Source: Nitrosopumilaceae archaeon (GTDB lineage Archaea > Thermoproteota > Nitrososphaeria > Nitrososphaerales > Nitrosopumilaceae). Taken from it: a DNA stretch of 28,254 nucleotides. Each line of letters opens with the position of its first letter. Positions within the stretch are counted from its first letter, which is position 1. The stretch spans positions 1 to 28,254 of the forward strand of contig JAUYOQ010000188.1 in the NCBI GenBank assembly GCA_030697975.1, written 5' to 3'. The translations under genes and the position numbers were made by a program. A model generated the notes under the pieces. The model saw only the letters and a program-made list of their open reading frames with translations, had not been told where the DNA came from and did no database searches. Below are positions 7,220 to 13,760 of the stretch, in pieces.

Positions 7220-7603
7220 ATGAAACACCTTTTTTATTCTGATGGAAATCAAAAAAAGATTGCATGGGTAATACAAACAAACGATACCGCAATAGAGCAG
7301 TTGCGAGACCATGCAGATATTTACCTAGACAGGATAACAGATGAACAATCAAGATACATTGCACTACATGTTGGAGTTTTTTGGGGAATTGGGAAATTTA
7401 TCATAAAAAATAATGACATTGTAAACATAATGGTTGATTCTAAATCAATGTTTGAGCATCTCAATGGAAATCAGCAAAGCAATGATTCCTTTATACAAAA
7501 TAAAACATTTTTCATAAATCAGATTGTAGGGCAAAGAAAGCTAAACATAGAATACCAGTTAATTGGTGCAAAAGATAACTTGGCTCATAAATTACTTGGT
7601 TAA
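7220..7603 (+). CDS. RNase HI-fold-like protein with degenerate active site
   Basis: The 127 residues follow the layout of type 1 RNase H: YSDGN (6-10, first strand with D8), then ITDEQSRYIALHVGVFWGI (39-57) where the family has T-x-x-x-A-E-Y-x-A-L, then VNIMVDSKSMFEHLNGN (68-84, D73), and a C-terminal IEYQLIGAKDNLAHKLLG (110-127) where the family has N-x-x-A-D. D8 and D73 of the DEDD set are kept. The catalytic Glu position is R45 and the last Asp position is H123. So it may bind nucleic acid without cleaving it, or use a different chemistry. Established: the RNase HI motif order. Inferred: fold and loss of activity. It has its own short-leader promoter and is convergent with the glycerate kinase gene. 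Confidence 0.6.
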   Translation: MKHLFYSDGNQKKIAWVIQTNDTAIEQLRDHADIYLDRITDEQSRYIALHVGVFWGIGKFIIKNNDIVNIMVDSKSMFEHLNGNQQSNDSFIQNKTFFINQIVGQRKLNIEYQLIGAKDNLAHKLLG

Positions 7604-7621
7604 AGATGCTAATTTTTTAAT

Positions 7622-8902
7622 CTAGTTTAGAATTAACCCTACATCCATTAGGTTGGTATGTGTATAACCTGTTTTAACCAGTCCGCCATGTTTTTTAAAA
7701 AAAGAGTTTGAATCATTGTTTATTAGATAGTTTTGAATTTTTTTCGATTTTACAGTATTGTCAATAATTGCGCCTGCAAATTTTGTATTTCCATCAATTC
7801 CATCTGTGCCTACGGATGCAAAAGTAAATCTCTTTTTTGTATTCTGCAGTTCTTGCAAGATACGTAAGACTAGTTCCTGATTTCGCCCGCCTTTTCCGTT
7901 CCCAATTACATTAACAGTTGGCTCACCACCAAAAATAATACAAGAGTTTGATCTTTTTGGAATAATCATGGTTGCTAGTTTTTTAGCTACATTCTTTACA
8001 TTGCCAGAAACTATAGTAGTTTTTGTAAAAAGACCAAGATGTTTTGATTTTTTGCTCATAGCTGCAAGTAAATCGTGATTTTTTGCAATAATGATGTTGT
8101 TTATTGTTGAATGTTTTGGCGTTTCTCGAATTTTTCCTGTTATCCCATCTTTTAATCGCTTGATGACTTTTTTTGAAACTGATTTTTCCAGTTTGTATTT
8201 TTTAATTATTTTGAGGGCATCATTGAAGGTAGTATCGTCATAGTAAGCATACCCAGATGCTATTGATGATAAATCGTCACCAATAACATCTGACATTACA
8301 AGTGCGATTGCATCACAGCCAAGATTCTCAACTAGTTTTCCACCTTTTATAGCAGAAAGATGTTTTCTCACGCAGTTGATTTCTTGTATTGTTGCACCTG
8401 ATTTTATCAGAACTTGGTTAACATGTTTTTTTTCTTCAAATGTAATGCCTTGTGGTACACACATTAATGCCGAAGCGCCTCCAGATACAAGAAAAATAAT
8501 AAATTCATGTTTTGTTCTTTTTTCTACGAATTCTTTGACAGCCTTTCCTGCGCTGTAGCTTTTGGCAGTTGGTAGTGGGTGTCCAGCATAAAATACTTGG
8601 AATTTCTTATTTTTAACTAAAGATTTTGTTCCCTTTGGTATTACAACTATGCCGCCATCAACTCTTGTAATGTCATCTACTGCTTTTGCCATAGAATCTG
8701 CCGCTTTGCCAAACGCTATCAAATAGACCTTATCGTATTTTGCTAGATTAATCGTCTTTTTATTAACAACAATTCGATTCTTTTTGATAAATTTTGGCAA
8801 TATTTTTTGAGGCAGTGCTTGTGTAATGCCAAATTCTATGATATCAGTTACAATTTTTTTGCGTTCAGTTTTTGTTAATTCTTTGTAATTTTGTATAATC
8901 AT
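7622..8902 (-). CDS. Glycerate kinase, MOFRL family (GckA/TtuD type)
   Basis: Phosphorylates D-glycerate, usually to 2-phosphoglycerate in archaeal members, linking glycerate to lower glycolysis/gluconeogenesis. The N-terminal domain shows FGKAADSM (64-71), GHPLPT (107-112), SGGASAL (140-146), CVRKHLSAIKGGKL (177-190) and SDVIGDDLSSIASG (204-217). The MOFRL domain shows GGEPTVNV (325-332), GKGGRNQE (336-343), GTDGIDG (365-371) and THTNLMDV near the C-terminus. The length (426) is normal and all main motifs are present, so activity is expected. ATG at 8902; TATAAAG lies about 37 bases upstream. The choice between 2- and 3-phosphoglycerate as product is family knowledge, not visible here. Confidence 0.9.
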   Translation of the reverse strand: MIIQNYKELTKTERKKIVTDIIEFGITQALPQKILPKFIKKNRIVVNKKTINLAKYDKVYLIAFGKAADSMAKAVDDITRVDGGIVVIPKGTKSLVKNKKFQVFYAGHPLPTAKSYSAGKAVKEFVEKRTKHEFIIFLVSGGASALMCVPQGITFEEKKHVNQVLIKSGATIQEINCVRKHLSAIKGGKLVENLGCDAIALVMSDVIGDDLSSIASGYAYYDDTTFNDALKIIKKYKLEKSVSKKVIKRLKDGITGKIRETPKHSTINNIIIAKNHDLLAAMSKKSKHLGLFTKTTIVSGNVKNVAKKLATMIIPKRSNSCIIFGGEPTVNVIGNGKGGRNQELVLRILQELQNTKKRFTFASVGTDGIDGNTKFAGAIIDNTVKSKKIQNYLINNDSNSFFKKHGGLVKTGYTHTNLMDVGLILN

Positions 8903-8936
8903 TAGAAAGTTATTTTGTGTTACAGAAATAAACCTG

Positions 8937-8943
8937 TATAAAG
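8937..8943 (-). promoter_or_regulatory. TATA-like box of the glycerate kinase gene
   Basis: The minus strand reads CTTTATA, about 35 bases before the ATG at 8902. It lies in the 45-base gap directly after the kinase-like gene stop at 8948, so glycerate kinase probably has its own transcript. Confidence 0.4.
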
Positions 8944-8947
8944 TACA

Positions 8948-10093
8948 TTACTCGACTTTTTTCAAAGTGCCAACTGCTTGTGTAACTAGCGGTAATGAAA
9001 TATGAATTTCGGCTCCTTTTCCAACACCATCTGATTCTACCCAGATACTGCCTCCATGATTTTCCACTATCCATTTGCAAACAGACATGCCAAGACCATC
9101 TGCATTATATGTTAGATTTAACGCGGGATCAATTCTATAAAGTCTGTAAAAAATTAAATCAATGTTTTCTTTTTTTATTCCTAAACCATTGTCCTTAACA
9201 ACTAGTTTTACAATGTCGTCAATTCGTTGTAGTAAAACGTGAATATGGCCATTTTCTTTTGGACTAAATTCAATAGCGTTTAAAATAAGATTTTCAACTA
9301 CTTGTTCTATTCTATTTTTGTCGCAATAACACATAATCATCGGTTGTATCTCTTGTGTAATCGTAGTGTGTCTGCTTTCTGCTTCTTTTTTCAAAGTTGC
9401 AATTTTTGTTAGAACTATTTCAGAAAGGCTATGATTATTTTTTATGAACGTAAAATCATTTGAATCAATTTTTTCAACGTCTAACAAATGAGATGTGACT
9501 CTTAAGAGATCATTAACATCCTTCTTAATGTCGTTAAACTCGTCACTGTATACTTTGTTAAGAAGTAAGACATGTTCATCTTTTAATTTTTTGAAAAATC
9601 TATCTAATTCAACAATATTTTCCCGCATAGTCTCAACTATTCTAAGCAAAAATTCACTTTTTTCTTCGCTGTCTTTTTTTCTTGAAATAAGTGACTCAGT
9701 CTCTAGTGGTTTTTGAAGTGTGGAGGATTGTTTTAATATTACATTTTGACTTAGTTCTTTTAATAAACTATTTTTAATGTCTGTAAATTCGCGTTCAATC
9801 TCAGTATCATCCTTTTTGACAAAAGTTGATGGGACTTCTAAAGTATAATCAAACTTTACATGCACGTCATCTTGTATTTGTTCCAAGTATACATTCAAAA
9901 CCGTCTTAACGTCAAATATGTTATTTGCAAGAAAGGTATTTTTTCCTCTGCTAAATTGAATTTCTGTTGGCCATGTTGAGGAGAATTTTTCAAAGTTCAA
10001 GCTTGTTAATTTTGTTAAGATTGTCACATATACTGCTGCAATGTTACCCTTTACAACCAGTGATTTTGTAATTTTTGTTTCAGGCAAAATCAC
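8948..10093 (-). CDS. Soluble histidine-kinase-like protein without a clear phospho-acceptor His
   Basis: The C-terminal third is a well-preserved HATPase_c domain: N-box CDKNRIEQVVENLILNAIEF (257-276, N268 and N272), G1 DNGLGI (301-306), an F-box-like IFYRLYR (314-320) and G2 DGLGMSVCKWIVENHGGSIW (332-351). Before it is a helical dimerisation-like region (about 145-210) ending in SHLLDVEKID. Where HisKA carries SHELRTP, this protein has ETMRENIVEL (154-163) and no histidine. Residues 1-118 form a separate alpha/beta domain (WPTEIQFSRGKNTF, VKFDYTLEVP) that I do not recognise; there is no membrane segment. Start: GTG at 10093, or TTG at 10087, which sits six bases after a GGTGA Shine-Dalgarno sequence and is more likely. 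No response-regulator gene is nearby. Confidence 0.82.
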   Translation of the reverse strand: MILPETKITKSLVVKGNIAAVYVTILTKLTSLNFEKFSSTWPTEIQFSRGKNTFLANNIFDVKTVLNVYLEQIQDDVHVKFDYTLEVPSTFVKKDDTEIEREFTDIKNSLLKELSQNVILKQSSTLQKPLETESLISRKKDSEEKSEFLLRIVETMRENIVELDRFFKKLKDEHVLLLNKVYSDEFNDIKKDVNDLLRVTSHLLDVEKIDSNDFTFIKNNHSLSEIVLTKIATLKKEAESRHTTITQEIQPMIMCYCDKNRIEQVVENLILNAIEFSPKENGHIHVLLQRIDDIVKLVVKDNGLGIKKENIDLIFYRLYRIDPALNLTYNADGLGMSVCKWIVENHGGSIWVESDGVGKGAEIHISLPLVTQAVGTLKKVE

Positions 10094-10202
10094 TCACCTT
10101 AAAAATTTGGATTTTTGTTGGTGATTTAAAACATACAGTAATTGGTAAATCCTTAAACACTATACATTGATTTTTGTAAGTAAGAAACATCTTGCATCAT
10201 TT

Positions 10203-10220
10203 ATTATAAGATGATTCTAA
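10203..10220. repeat. 18-base intergenic motif, copy 1
   Basis: ATTATAAGATGATTCTAA lies in the 206-base gap between the kinase-like gene and the semialdehyde reductase gene. It matches 17 of 18 bases of the copy at 13688-13705. Together with the ATCAT just upstream it also forms a short inverted repeat (ATCAT, ten bases, ATGAT; 10197-10215). It may be an operator; nothing shows which protein would bind. Confidence 0.35.
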
Positions 10221-10267
10221 TATTTTAACATCAATACTTGTTGTCTCTAATTTGGATAGGACATCAA

Positions 10268-10275
10268 GATATAAT
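10268..10275 (+). promoter_or_regulatory. TATA-like box of the semialdehyde reductase gene
   Basis: GATATAAT, centred about 28 bases before the ATG at 10300, fits a leaderless archaeal promoter. No Shine-Dalgarno sequence precedes this ATG. Confidence 0.45.
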
Positions 10276-10299
10276 AATGATTAAGAATTTCATTTTTCC

Positions 10300-11244
10300 A
10301 TGCATGCTGTAAAAATTCCAAAGATAATTAATTTTGGAAAAAATGCATTAAGCGAAACACAGTATCCAAAAAATGCACTTGTTGTAACAACTGCGCCTCC
10401 ACCAATTTCAGGAAAATGGCTAGGCAAAATGGGAATTAAAGATTATATGTTATTTGACAAAGTTACCCCAGAACCATCAATTGATGACGTAAAGACGGTG
10501 ATTGCAGAGTTCAAAGACAAGAACCCATCTGTATTGATTGGTCTTGGAGGCGGAAGTTCGATGGATGTTGTAAAATATGCCTCATCAGAAATGGGCAAGC
10601 AAAAGATTTTGATCCCAACCACATTTGGCACAGGAGCTGAAATGACAACGTATTGCGTTTTAAAATTTGATGGAAAAAAGAAGTTGTTGCGCGAGGACAA
10701 ATTCCTTGCAGATATGGCAGTAGTTGATTCCTACTTTATGGACGGAACCCCAGAACAAATTATCAAAAATTCTGTCTGTGATGCCTGTGCACAGGCAACA
10801 GAAGGCTATGATAGCAAGCTAGGAAATGAATTCACAAGGACATTGTGTAAAGAGGCATTTGATGTCTTGTATAATGCCATAATTAATGACAAGCCAGAAA
10901 ACTATCCTTATGGCTCAATGCTATCAGGCATGGGCTTTGGTAATTGTTCTACAACACTTGGACATGCATTATCGTATGTCTTTTCAAATGAAGGAGTGCC
11001 ACATGGATATTCACTTTCATCATGCACTACTGTTGCACACAAATTCAACAAATCAATTTTCTATGAAAGATTCAAAGAAATAGTAAAGAAGCTTGGTTTT
11101 GAGAAACTAGACCTCAAGACACCAGTTGACGTGGCAGCAGAAACTGTACTGACAGACAGAGGACACCTAGACCCAAATCCTATTTCAGTGACAAAAGAAG
11201 ACATAATGAAATGTCTAAATGACATCAAAACCGGAAACCTGTAA
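10300..11244 (+). CDS. Iron-ADH-family semialdehyde reductase (3HP/4HB cycle candidate)
   Basis: Member of the iron-containing alcohol dehydrogenase superfamily. It resembles the enzyme described in Nitrosopumilus maritimus as malonic (and succinic) semialdehyde reductase of the autotrophic 3-hydroxypropionate/4-hydroxybutyrate cycle, so NAD(P)H-dependent reduction of those semialdehydes is the likely role. Nucleotide binding: GLGGGSSMDVVK (81-92), then PTTFGTGAEMT. Metal-site region: SVCDACAQATEGY (158-170), LGHALSY (220-226) and GVPHGYS (232-238). D161, H222 and H235 are in place, but the usual second ligand, four residues after the Asp, is Q165 instead of His. At 314 residues it is shorter than typical Fe-ADHs (about 380). 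It appears monocistronic, with a TATA box about 28 bases upstream and T-runs after the stop. The cycle role is inferred by resemblance. Confidence 0.85.
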   Translation: MHAVKIPKIINFGKNALSETQYPKNALVVTTAPPPISGKWLGKMGIKDYMLFDKVTPEPSIDDVKTVIAEFKDKNPSVLIGLGGGSSMDVVKYASSEMGKQKILIPTTFGTGAEMTTYCVLKFDGKKKLLREDKFLADMAVVDSYFMDGTPEQIIKNSVCDACAQATEGYDSKLGNEFTRTLCKEAFDVLYNAIINDKPENYPYGSMLSGMGFGNCSTTLGHALSYVFSNEGVPHGYSLSSCTTVAHKFNKSIFYERFKEIVKKLGFEKLDLKTPVDVAAETVLTDRGHLDPNPISVTKEDIMKCLNDIKTGNL

Positions 11245-11256
11245 ATTCCAAAAACA

Positions 11257-11270
11257 TTTTTTGATTTTTT
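11257..11270 (+). terminator. T-rich terminator after the semialdehyde reductase gene
   Basis: Two runs of six T (11257-11262 and 11265-11270) begin 13 bases after the stop codon. Archaeal RNA polymerase terminates at such oligo-T stretches without a hairpin, so this is a likely transcript end. Confidence 0.4.
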
Positions 11271-11339
11271 ATAAAGTACGAAATTCATAAAACTTCCTAG
11301 ACTTTAATAACGTCAAAAAATACCCTAACTGATAGAATC

Positions 11340-12449
11340 ATGGCGCTCTTAAAGTTTGGAATTCAAAATGGTCTTAATGTCGCAAGAGCTGGATACACTG
11401 AAGACCAAATCTTAACTGCGTGTCTTTTAGCTGATAGGACAGGATATGATTCGATATGGTATATGGACCACACAAATGTTCCACAATGGAAAAATGCTGT
11501 GGTTCTTGACCCCTGGGTTATGCTATCTGCGATTGCTGCAACAACAAACAATGTTGAGCTTGGTGCATGTGTTACTGATGCAATACGCAGACATCCATCA
11601 AACATTGCCCTAGCTACAATTACTTTGGACAGAGTATCAAAGGGAAGGGCCACACTAGGCATTGGGGCAGGTGAGGCACAGAATCTAAAAGAATTTTGCA
11701 TACCATTTGAAAAGCCAGTTTCAAAATGGGAAGAACAAATTCAGGTCATAAAATTGCTTTTTAATTCCACACCTGACAATAGAGTCAGCTATGAAGGAAA
11801 ATACTACAAGTTAGAAGATGCCTGTCTTCAGGCAAAGCCGATTAGAAAACCATATCCGCCAATATACATGGCAGCTGGAGGCCAGCGAACACTTGAGCTT
11901 ACAGGAAAATACGGAGATGGTTGGATTCCAATTGGTTATACGCCTGAACTTTTTGAGGATCATGCCGCAGTTATTAAAAAATCAATGCAGGAAAACAGCC
12001 GAGATGCTAAAGATTTTAACTTTGCACTAGACATTGATGTATACTTTTCTGATGATGCTGAAGAATCATGGGCAAAAATGAAGGAAGCCGTAAAGGTTAG
12101 TTTATTCAAGCCCGAAGTTTTACGTGTTCACAACTTGAAAGAAATTGAAGGATTTGATTTTAAAAAATACTTTACAGAATATTCCATGTCAAATCAGGAA
12201 TGGATTGTAAAGATGCGTGAGGCTGCAAAAACAATACCTGACCCTATAGCACGATCCTCAACTGCTGTTGGAACACCAGATGATGTGATTCCAATATTTG
12301 AGCGTTTTATGAAAGCAGGCGTTAATCATTTTATAATTAGATTTTGGGGCAAAAACTATTTTGGATCAATTGATAAATTTGCAAGCGATGTAATGCCATA
12401 TCTAAGAGAAAAATCAGAAACAAGTAAGACCTTTTTCAAGGGCCTATAA
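11340..12449 (+). CDS. LLM-class, probably F420-dependent oxidoreductase
   Basis: A luciferase-like (TIM-barrel) oxidoreductase resembling methylene-tetrahydromethanopterin reductase and F420-dependent dehydrogenases. The visible pattern is FGIQNGLNVARAG (6-18), GYDSIWYMDHTN (35-46), NVELGACVTDAIRRHPSNIA (71-90), LDRVSKGRATLGIGAGE (96-112) and PPIYMAAGGQRTLELTGKYG in the middle. The C-terminal part has the family SSTAVGTPDDVIPIFERF substrate/cofactor lid. The length (369) is normal. The sequence does not settle the substrate, and FMN instead of F420 remains possible; thaumarchaea are known to make F420. The ATG at 11340 has a TTTAATAA box about 30 bases before it. The next gene encodes a split-barrel flavin-type protein, a fitting neighbour for flavin/F420 redox work. 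Confidence 0.87.
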   Translation: MALLKFGIQNGLNVARAGYTEDQILTACLLADRTGYDSIWYMDHTNVPQWKNAVVLDPWVMLSAIAATTNNVELGACVTDAIRRHPSNIALATITLDRVSKGRATLGIGAGEAQNLKEFCIPFEKPVSKWEEQIQVIKLLFNSTPDNRVSYEGKYYKLEDACLQAKPIRKPYPPIYMAAGGQRTLELTGKYGDGWIPIGYTPELFEDHAAVIKKSMQENSRDAKDFNFALDIDVYFSDDAEESWAKMKEAVKVSLFKPEVLRVHNLKEIEGFDFKKYFTEYSMSNQEWIVKMREAAKTIPDPIARSSTAVGTPDDVIPIFERFMKAGVNHFIIRFWGKNYFGSIDKFASDVMPYLREKSETSKTFFKGL

Positions 12450-12497
12450 ACAAGCTAGTTTTAGATTTAATAGTATTTCAAAAGGAAACAAGACTGG

Positions 12498-13130
12498 ATG
12501 CAGCTATTAGGACGATTAGAGATAAAATCAAAGGAAAAGATTATCGAGTTTTTAAATCAGGAACATACTGGAAGGATCTGCAGTATTGATGGAAACGGCT
12601 ATCCTCAGATTATTCCGATGAATTTTGTGTTTTTAAATGATTCAATATACATGCATTCTCATACAAGAGGCGAAAAACTAGACAATATCAGACGCAATGG
12701 CAAGGTAGGCTTTGAAGTAGATAGAAGCTTGGAATTTTTGCCATCATATTTTACACATCCAACAGATGCATCACAAGCTGATACACTTTACATTAGTGTT
12801 GTAATCAAAGGCAGAGGAATAATAGTAGAGGATAGAAATGAAAAAACAATTGCACTAAATGGTTTGATGAAAAAATACCAACCAGAAGGTGGCTATGATC
12901 CAATCAAAGCTGAGATGGAAGTTGTAGATGAAGTAGCAATTATCAAAGTAATGCCTGAATCGATGAAAGGAAAATACAAGATAGGACAACACATCCAAAA
13001 AAATGAGCGAATAAAGTTGGCACAACAGATTCTTGAGCGCAACTCAAAGACTGCAAAAGAGACCTTAAAGACAATGGGTTTTGAAGTAATAGATAATGGC
13101 ATCAGGATGACAGAGGAACCCTCGTGGTAG
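12498..13130 (+). CDS. FMN-binding split-barrel (pyridoxamine-5'-phosphate-oxidase-like) protein
   Basis: A flavin-reductase/PNPOx-like split barrel. The first 80 residues are diagnostic: a leading helix KIIEFLNQEHTGRICSIDG (14-32), then YPQIIPMNFVF (35-45), IYMHSHTRGEKLDNIRRNG (50-68) and KVGFEVDRS (69-77). The second part (about 95-150) holds VVIKGRGIIVED and helices typical of the NimA/HugZ-like group. The C-terminal 50 residues are a charged helix that I cannot assign. The substrate could be F420, a heme or a nitro compound; the sequence gives no decision. It lies 48 bases after the LLM oxidoreductase, with its own AT-rich box (GATTTAATAG) about 30 bases before the ATG, so co-function is suggested but not co-transcription. 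Confidence 0.82.
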   Translation: MQLLGRLEIKSKEKIIEFLNQEHTGRICSIDGNGYPQIIPMNFVFLNDSIYMHSHTRGEKLDNIRRNGKVGFEVDRSLEFLPSYFTHPTDASQADTLYISVVIKGRGIIVEDRNEKTIALNGLMKKYQPEGGYDPIKAEMEVVDEVAIIKVMPESMKGKYKIGQHIQKNERIKLAQQILERNSKTAKETLKTMGFEVIDNGIRMTEEPSW

Positions 13131-13215
13131 AGTCGTTGTAAAATAAAGGGTTGTAAATAGTAAAGAGTGCCTTCTTCGAAATTATTTTACATGAGTGAAA
13201 TTTAGAGTATAACTA

Positions 13216-13440
13216 ATGGAAGGCAAAAAGTTTGAAGAGTATCTAGATGAGTGTTTTAAAATTATTGATGAAAATGTGGAGGTACTCTCAGGCATTGAGT
13301 TTGAAATCGAACAACAAAAAGACGATGAAATAATTCCAAATCTGCATCTTCATGATTTAATTGACATGACACAAGATGTTGCAGAGTCTATAAAGATTAG
13401 AAAAGCAGAAGCTAGCTATATGCGTCGACAATTGGATTAG
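13216..13440 (+). CDS. Small acidic helical protein, 74 aa (unknown)
   Basis: 74 residues, strongly acidic in the first two thirds (EEYLDECFKIIDENVEVL, 7-24, and FEIEQQKDDEIIP, 29-41), with LHLHDLIDM in the middle and a basic C-terminal end (IRKAEASYMRRQLD). It is probably two helices. There is no recognised domain. It is judged real by its position between two operons, coding-like composition and an AT-rich box about 30 bases upstream. It is convergent with the 56-aa minus-strand gene, with six bases between stops. Confidence 0.6.
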   Translation: MEGKKFEEYLDECFKIIDENVEVLSGIEFEIEQQKDDEIIPNLHLHDLIDMTQDVAESIKIRKAEASYMRRQLD

Positions 13441-13446
13441 CTGTTT

Positions 13447-13617
13447 TTAGTTAGCTACTACTTCAATTGGTTTTTCTTGTTTTGCTTTTGCCTCTTTTCG
13501 CATTTTAGCTAGCAAAGCTGCAAGTTGTGCTTCATGAATTTCATCTAGTGTTTCGCACATATAGTAATCATACTTTTGCAAATACTTAACACTTTTTACT
13601 TTCGATAATGCTTGCAT
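13447..13617 (-). CDS. Small helical basic protein, 56 aa (unknown)
   Basis: A 56-codon minus-strand frame. It starts MQALSKVKSVKYLQKYDYYM, continues with an amphipathic helix (CETLDEIHEAQLAALLAKMR, 21-40) and ends in a Lys/Glu-rich tail (KEAKAKQEKPIEVVAN). GGA lies just before the ATG, and an in-frame TAA 30 bases upstream limits extension. Codon use (gca, aaa, gaa rich) and the amphipathic helix make it look protein-coding, and it fills what would otherwise be an empty 320-base gap before uvrB. Function unknown. Confidence 0.55.
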   Translation of the reverse strand: MQALSKVKSVKYLQKYDYYMCETLDEIHEAQLAALLAKMRKEAKAKQEKPIEVVAN

Positions 13618-13687
13618 TCCTTTAGAAGCAGCGTGAGCTAAAATTTAGATCGTTATCATATTTAACTACAATCAGAATTGCAAAAAC

Positions 13688-13705
13688 ATTATAAGATAAT
13701 TCTAA
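13688..13705. repeat. 18-base intergenic motif, copy 2 (upstream of uvrB)
   Basis: ATTATAAGATAATTCTAA differs by one base from the copy at 10203-10220. It lies between AGAATT (13673) and AGAATT (13718), so the region reads AGAATT, AATTCT, AGAATT: possible half-sites of an operator. It is about 55 bases before the uvrB start, upstream of a nearer TATA candidate (GCTTTAAATTC, about 13730). Confidence 0.35.
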
Positions 13706-13760
13706 AACAGACTTTCAGAATTACCATTGCTTTAAATTCAGTTTTTAAATATTTTGCTTA

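Noticed and set aside
7143..7364. N-terminal extension of the 68-aa minus-strand gene to 142 residues
   Set aside because: It would overlap the whole 5' part of the divergent RNase H-like gene and the shared promoter, and the added residues look like translated non-coding or antisense sequence.
9485..9496. SHLLDVEKID in the kinase-like protein as a possible H-box
   Set aside because: The histidine here lies at the end of the second dimerisation helix (the usual DLLDLSRIE position), not at the phospho-acceptor site, and lacks the following E-x-R-x-P pattern.
11363..11701. 112-codon minus-strand frame inside the LLM oxidoreductase gene
   Set aside because: Antisense shadow, with no start signals and no family resemblance.
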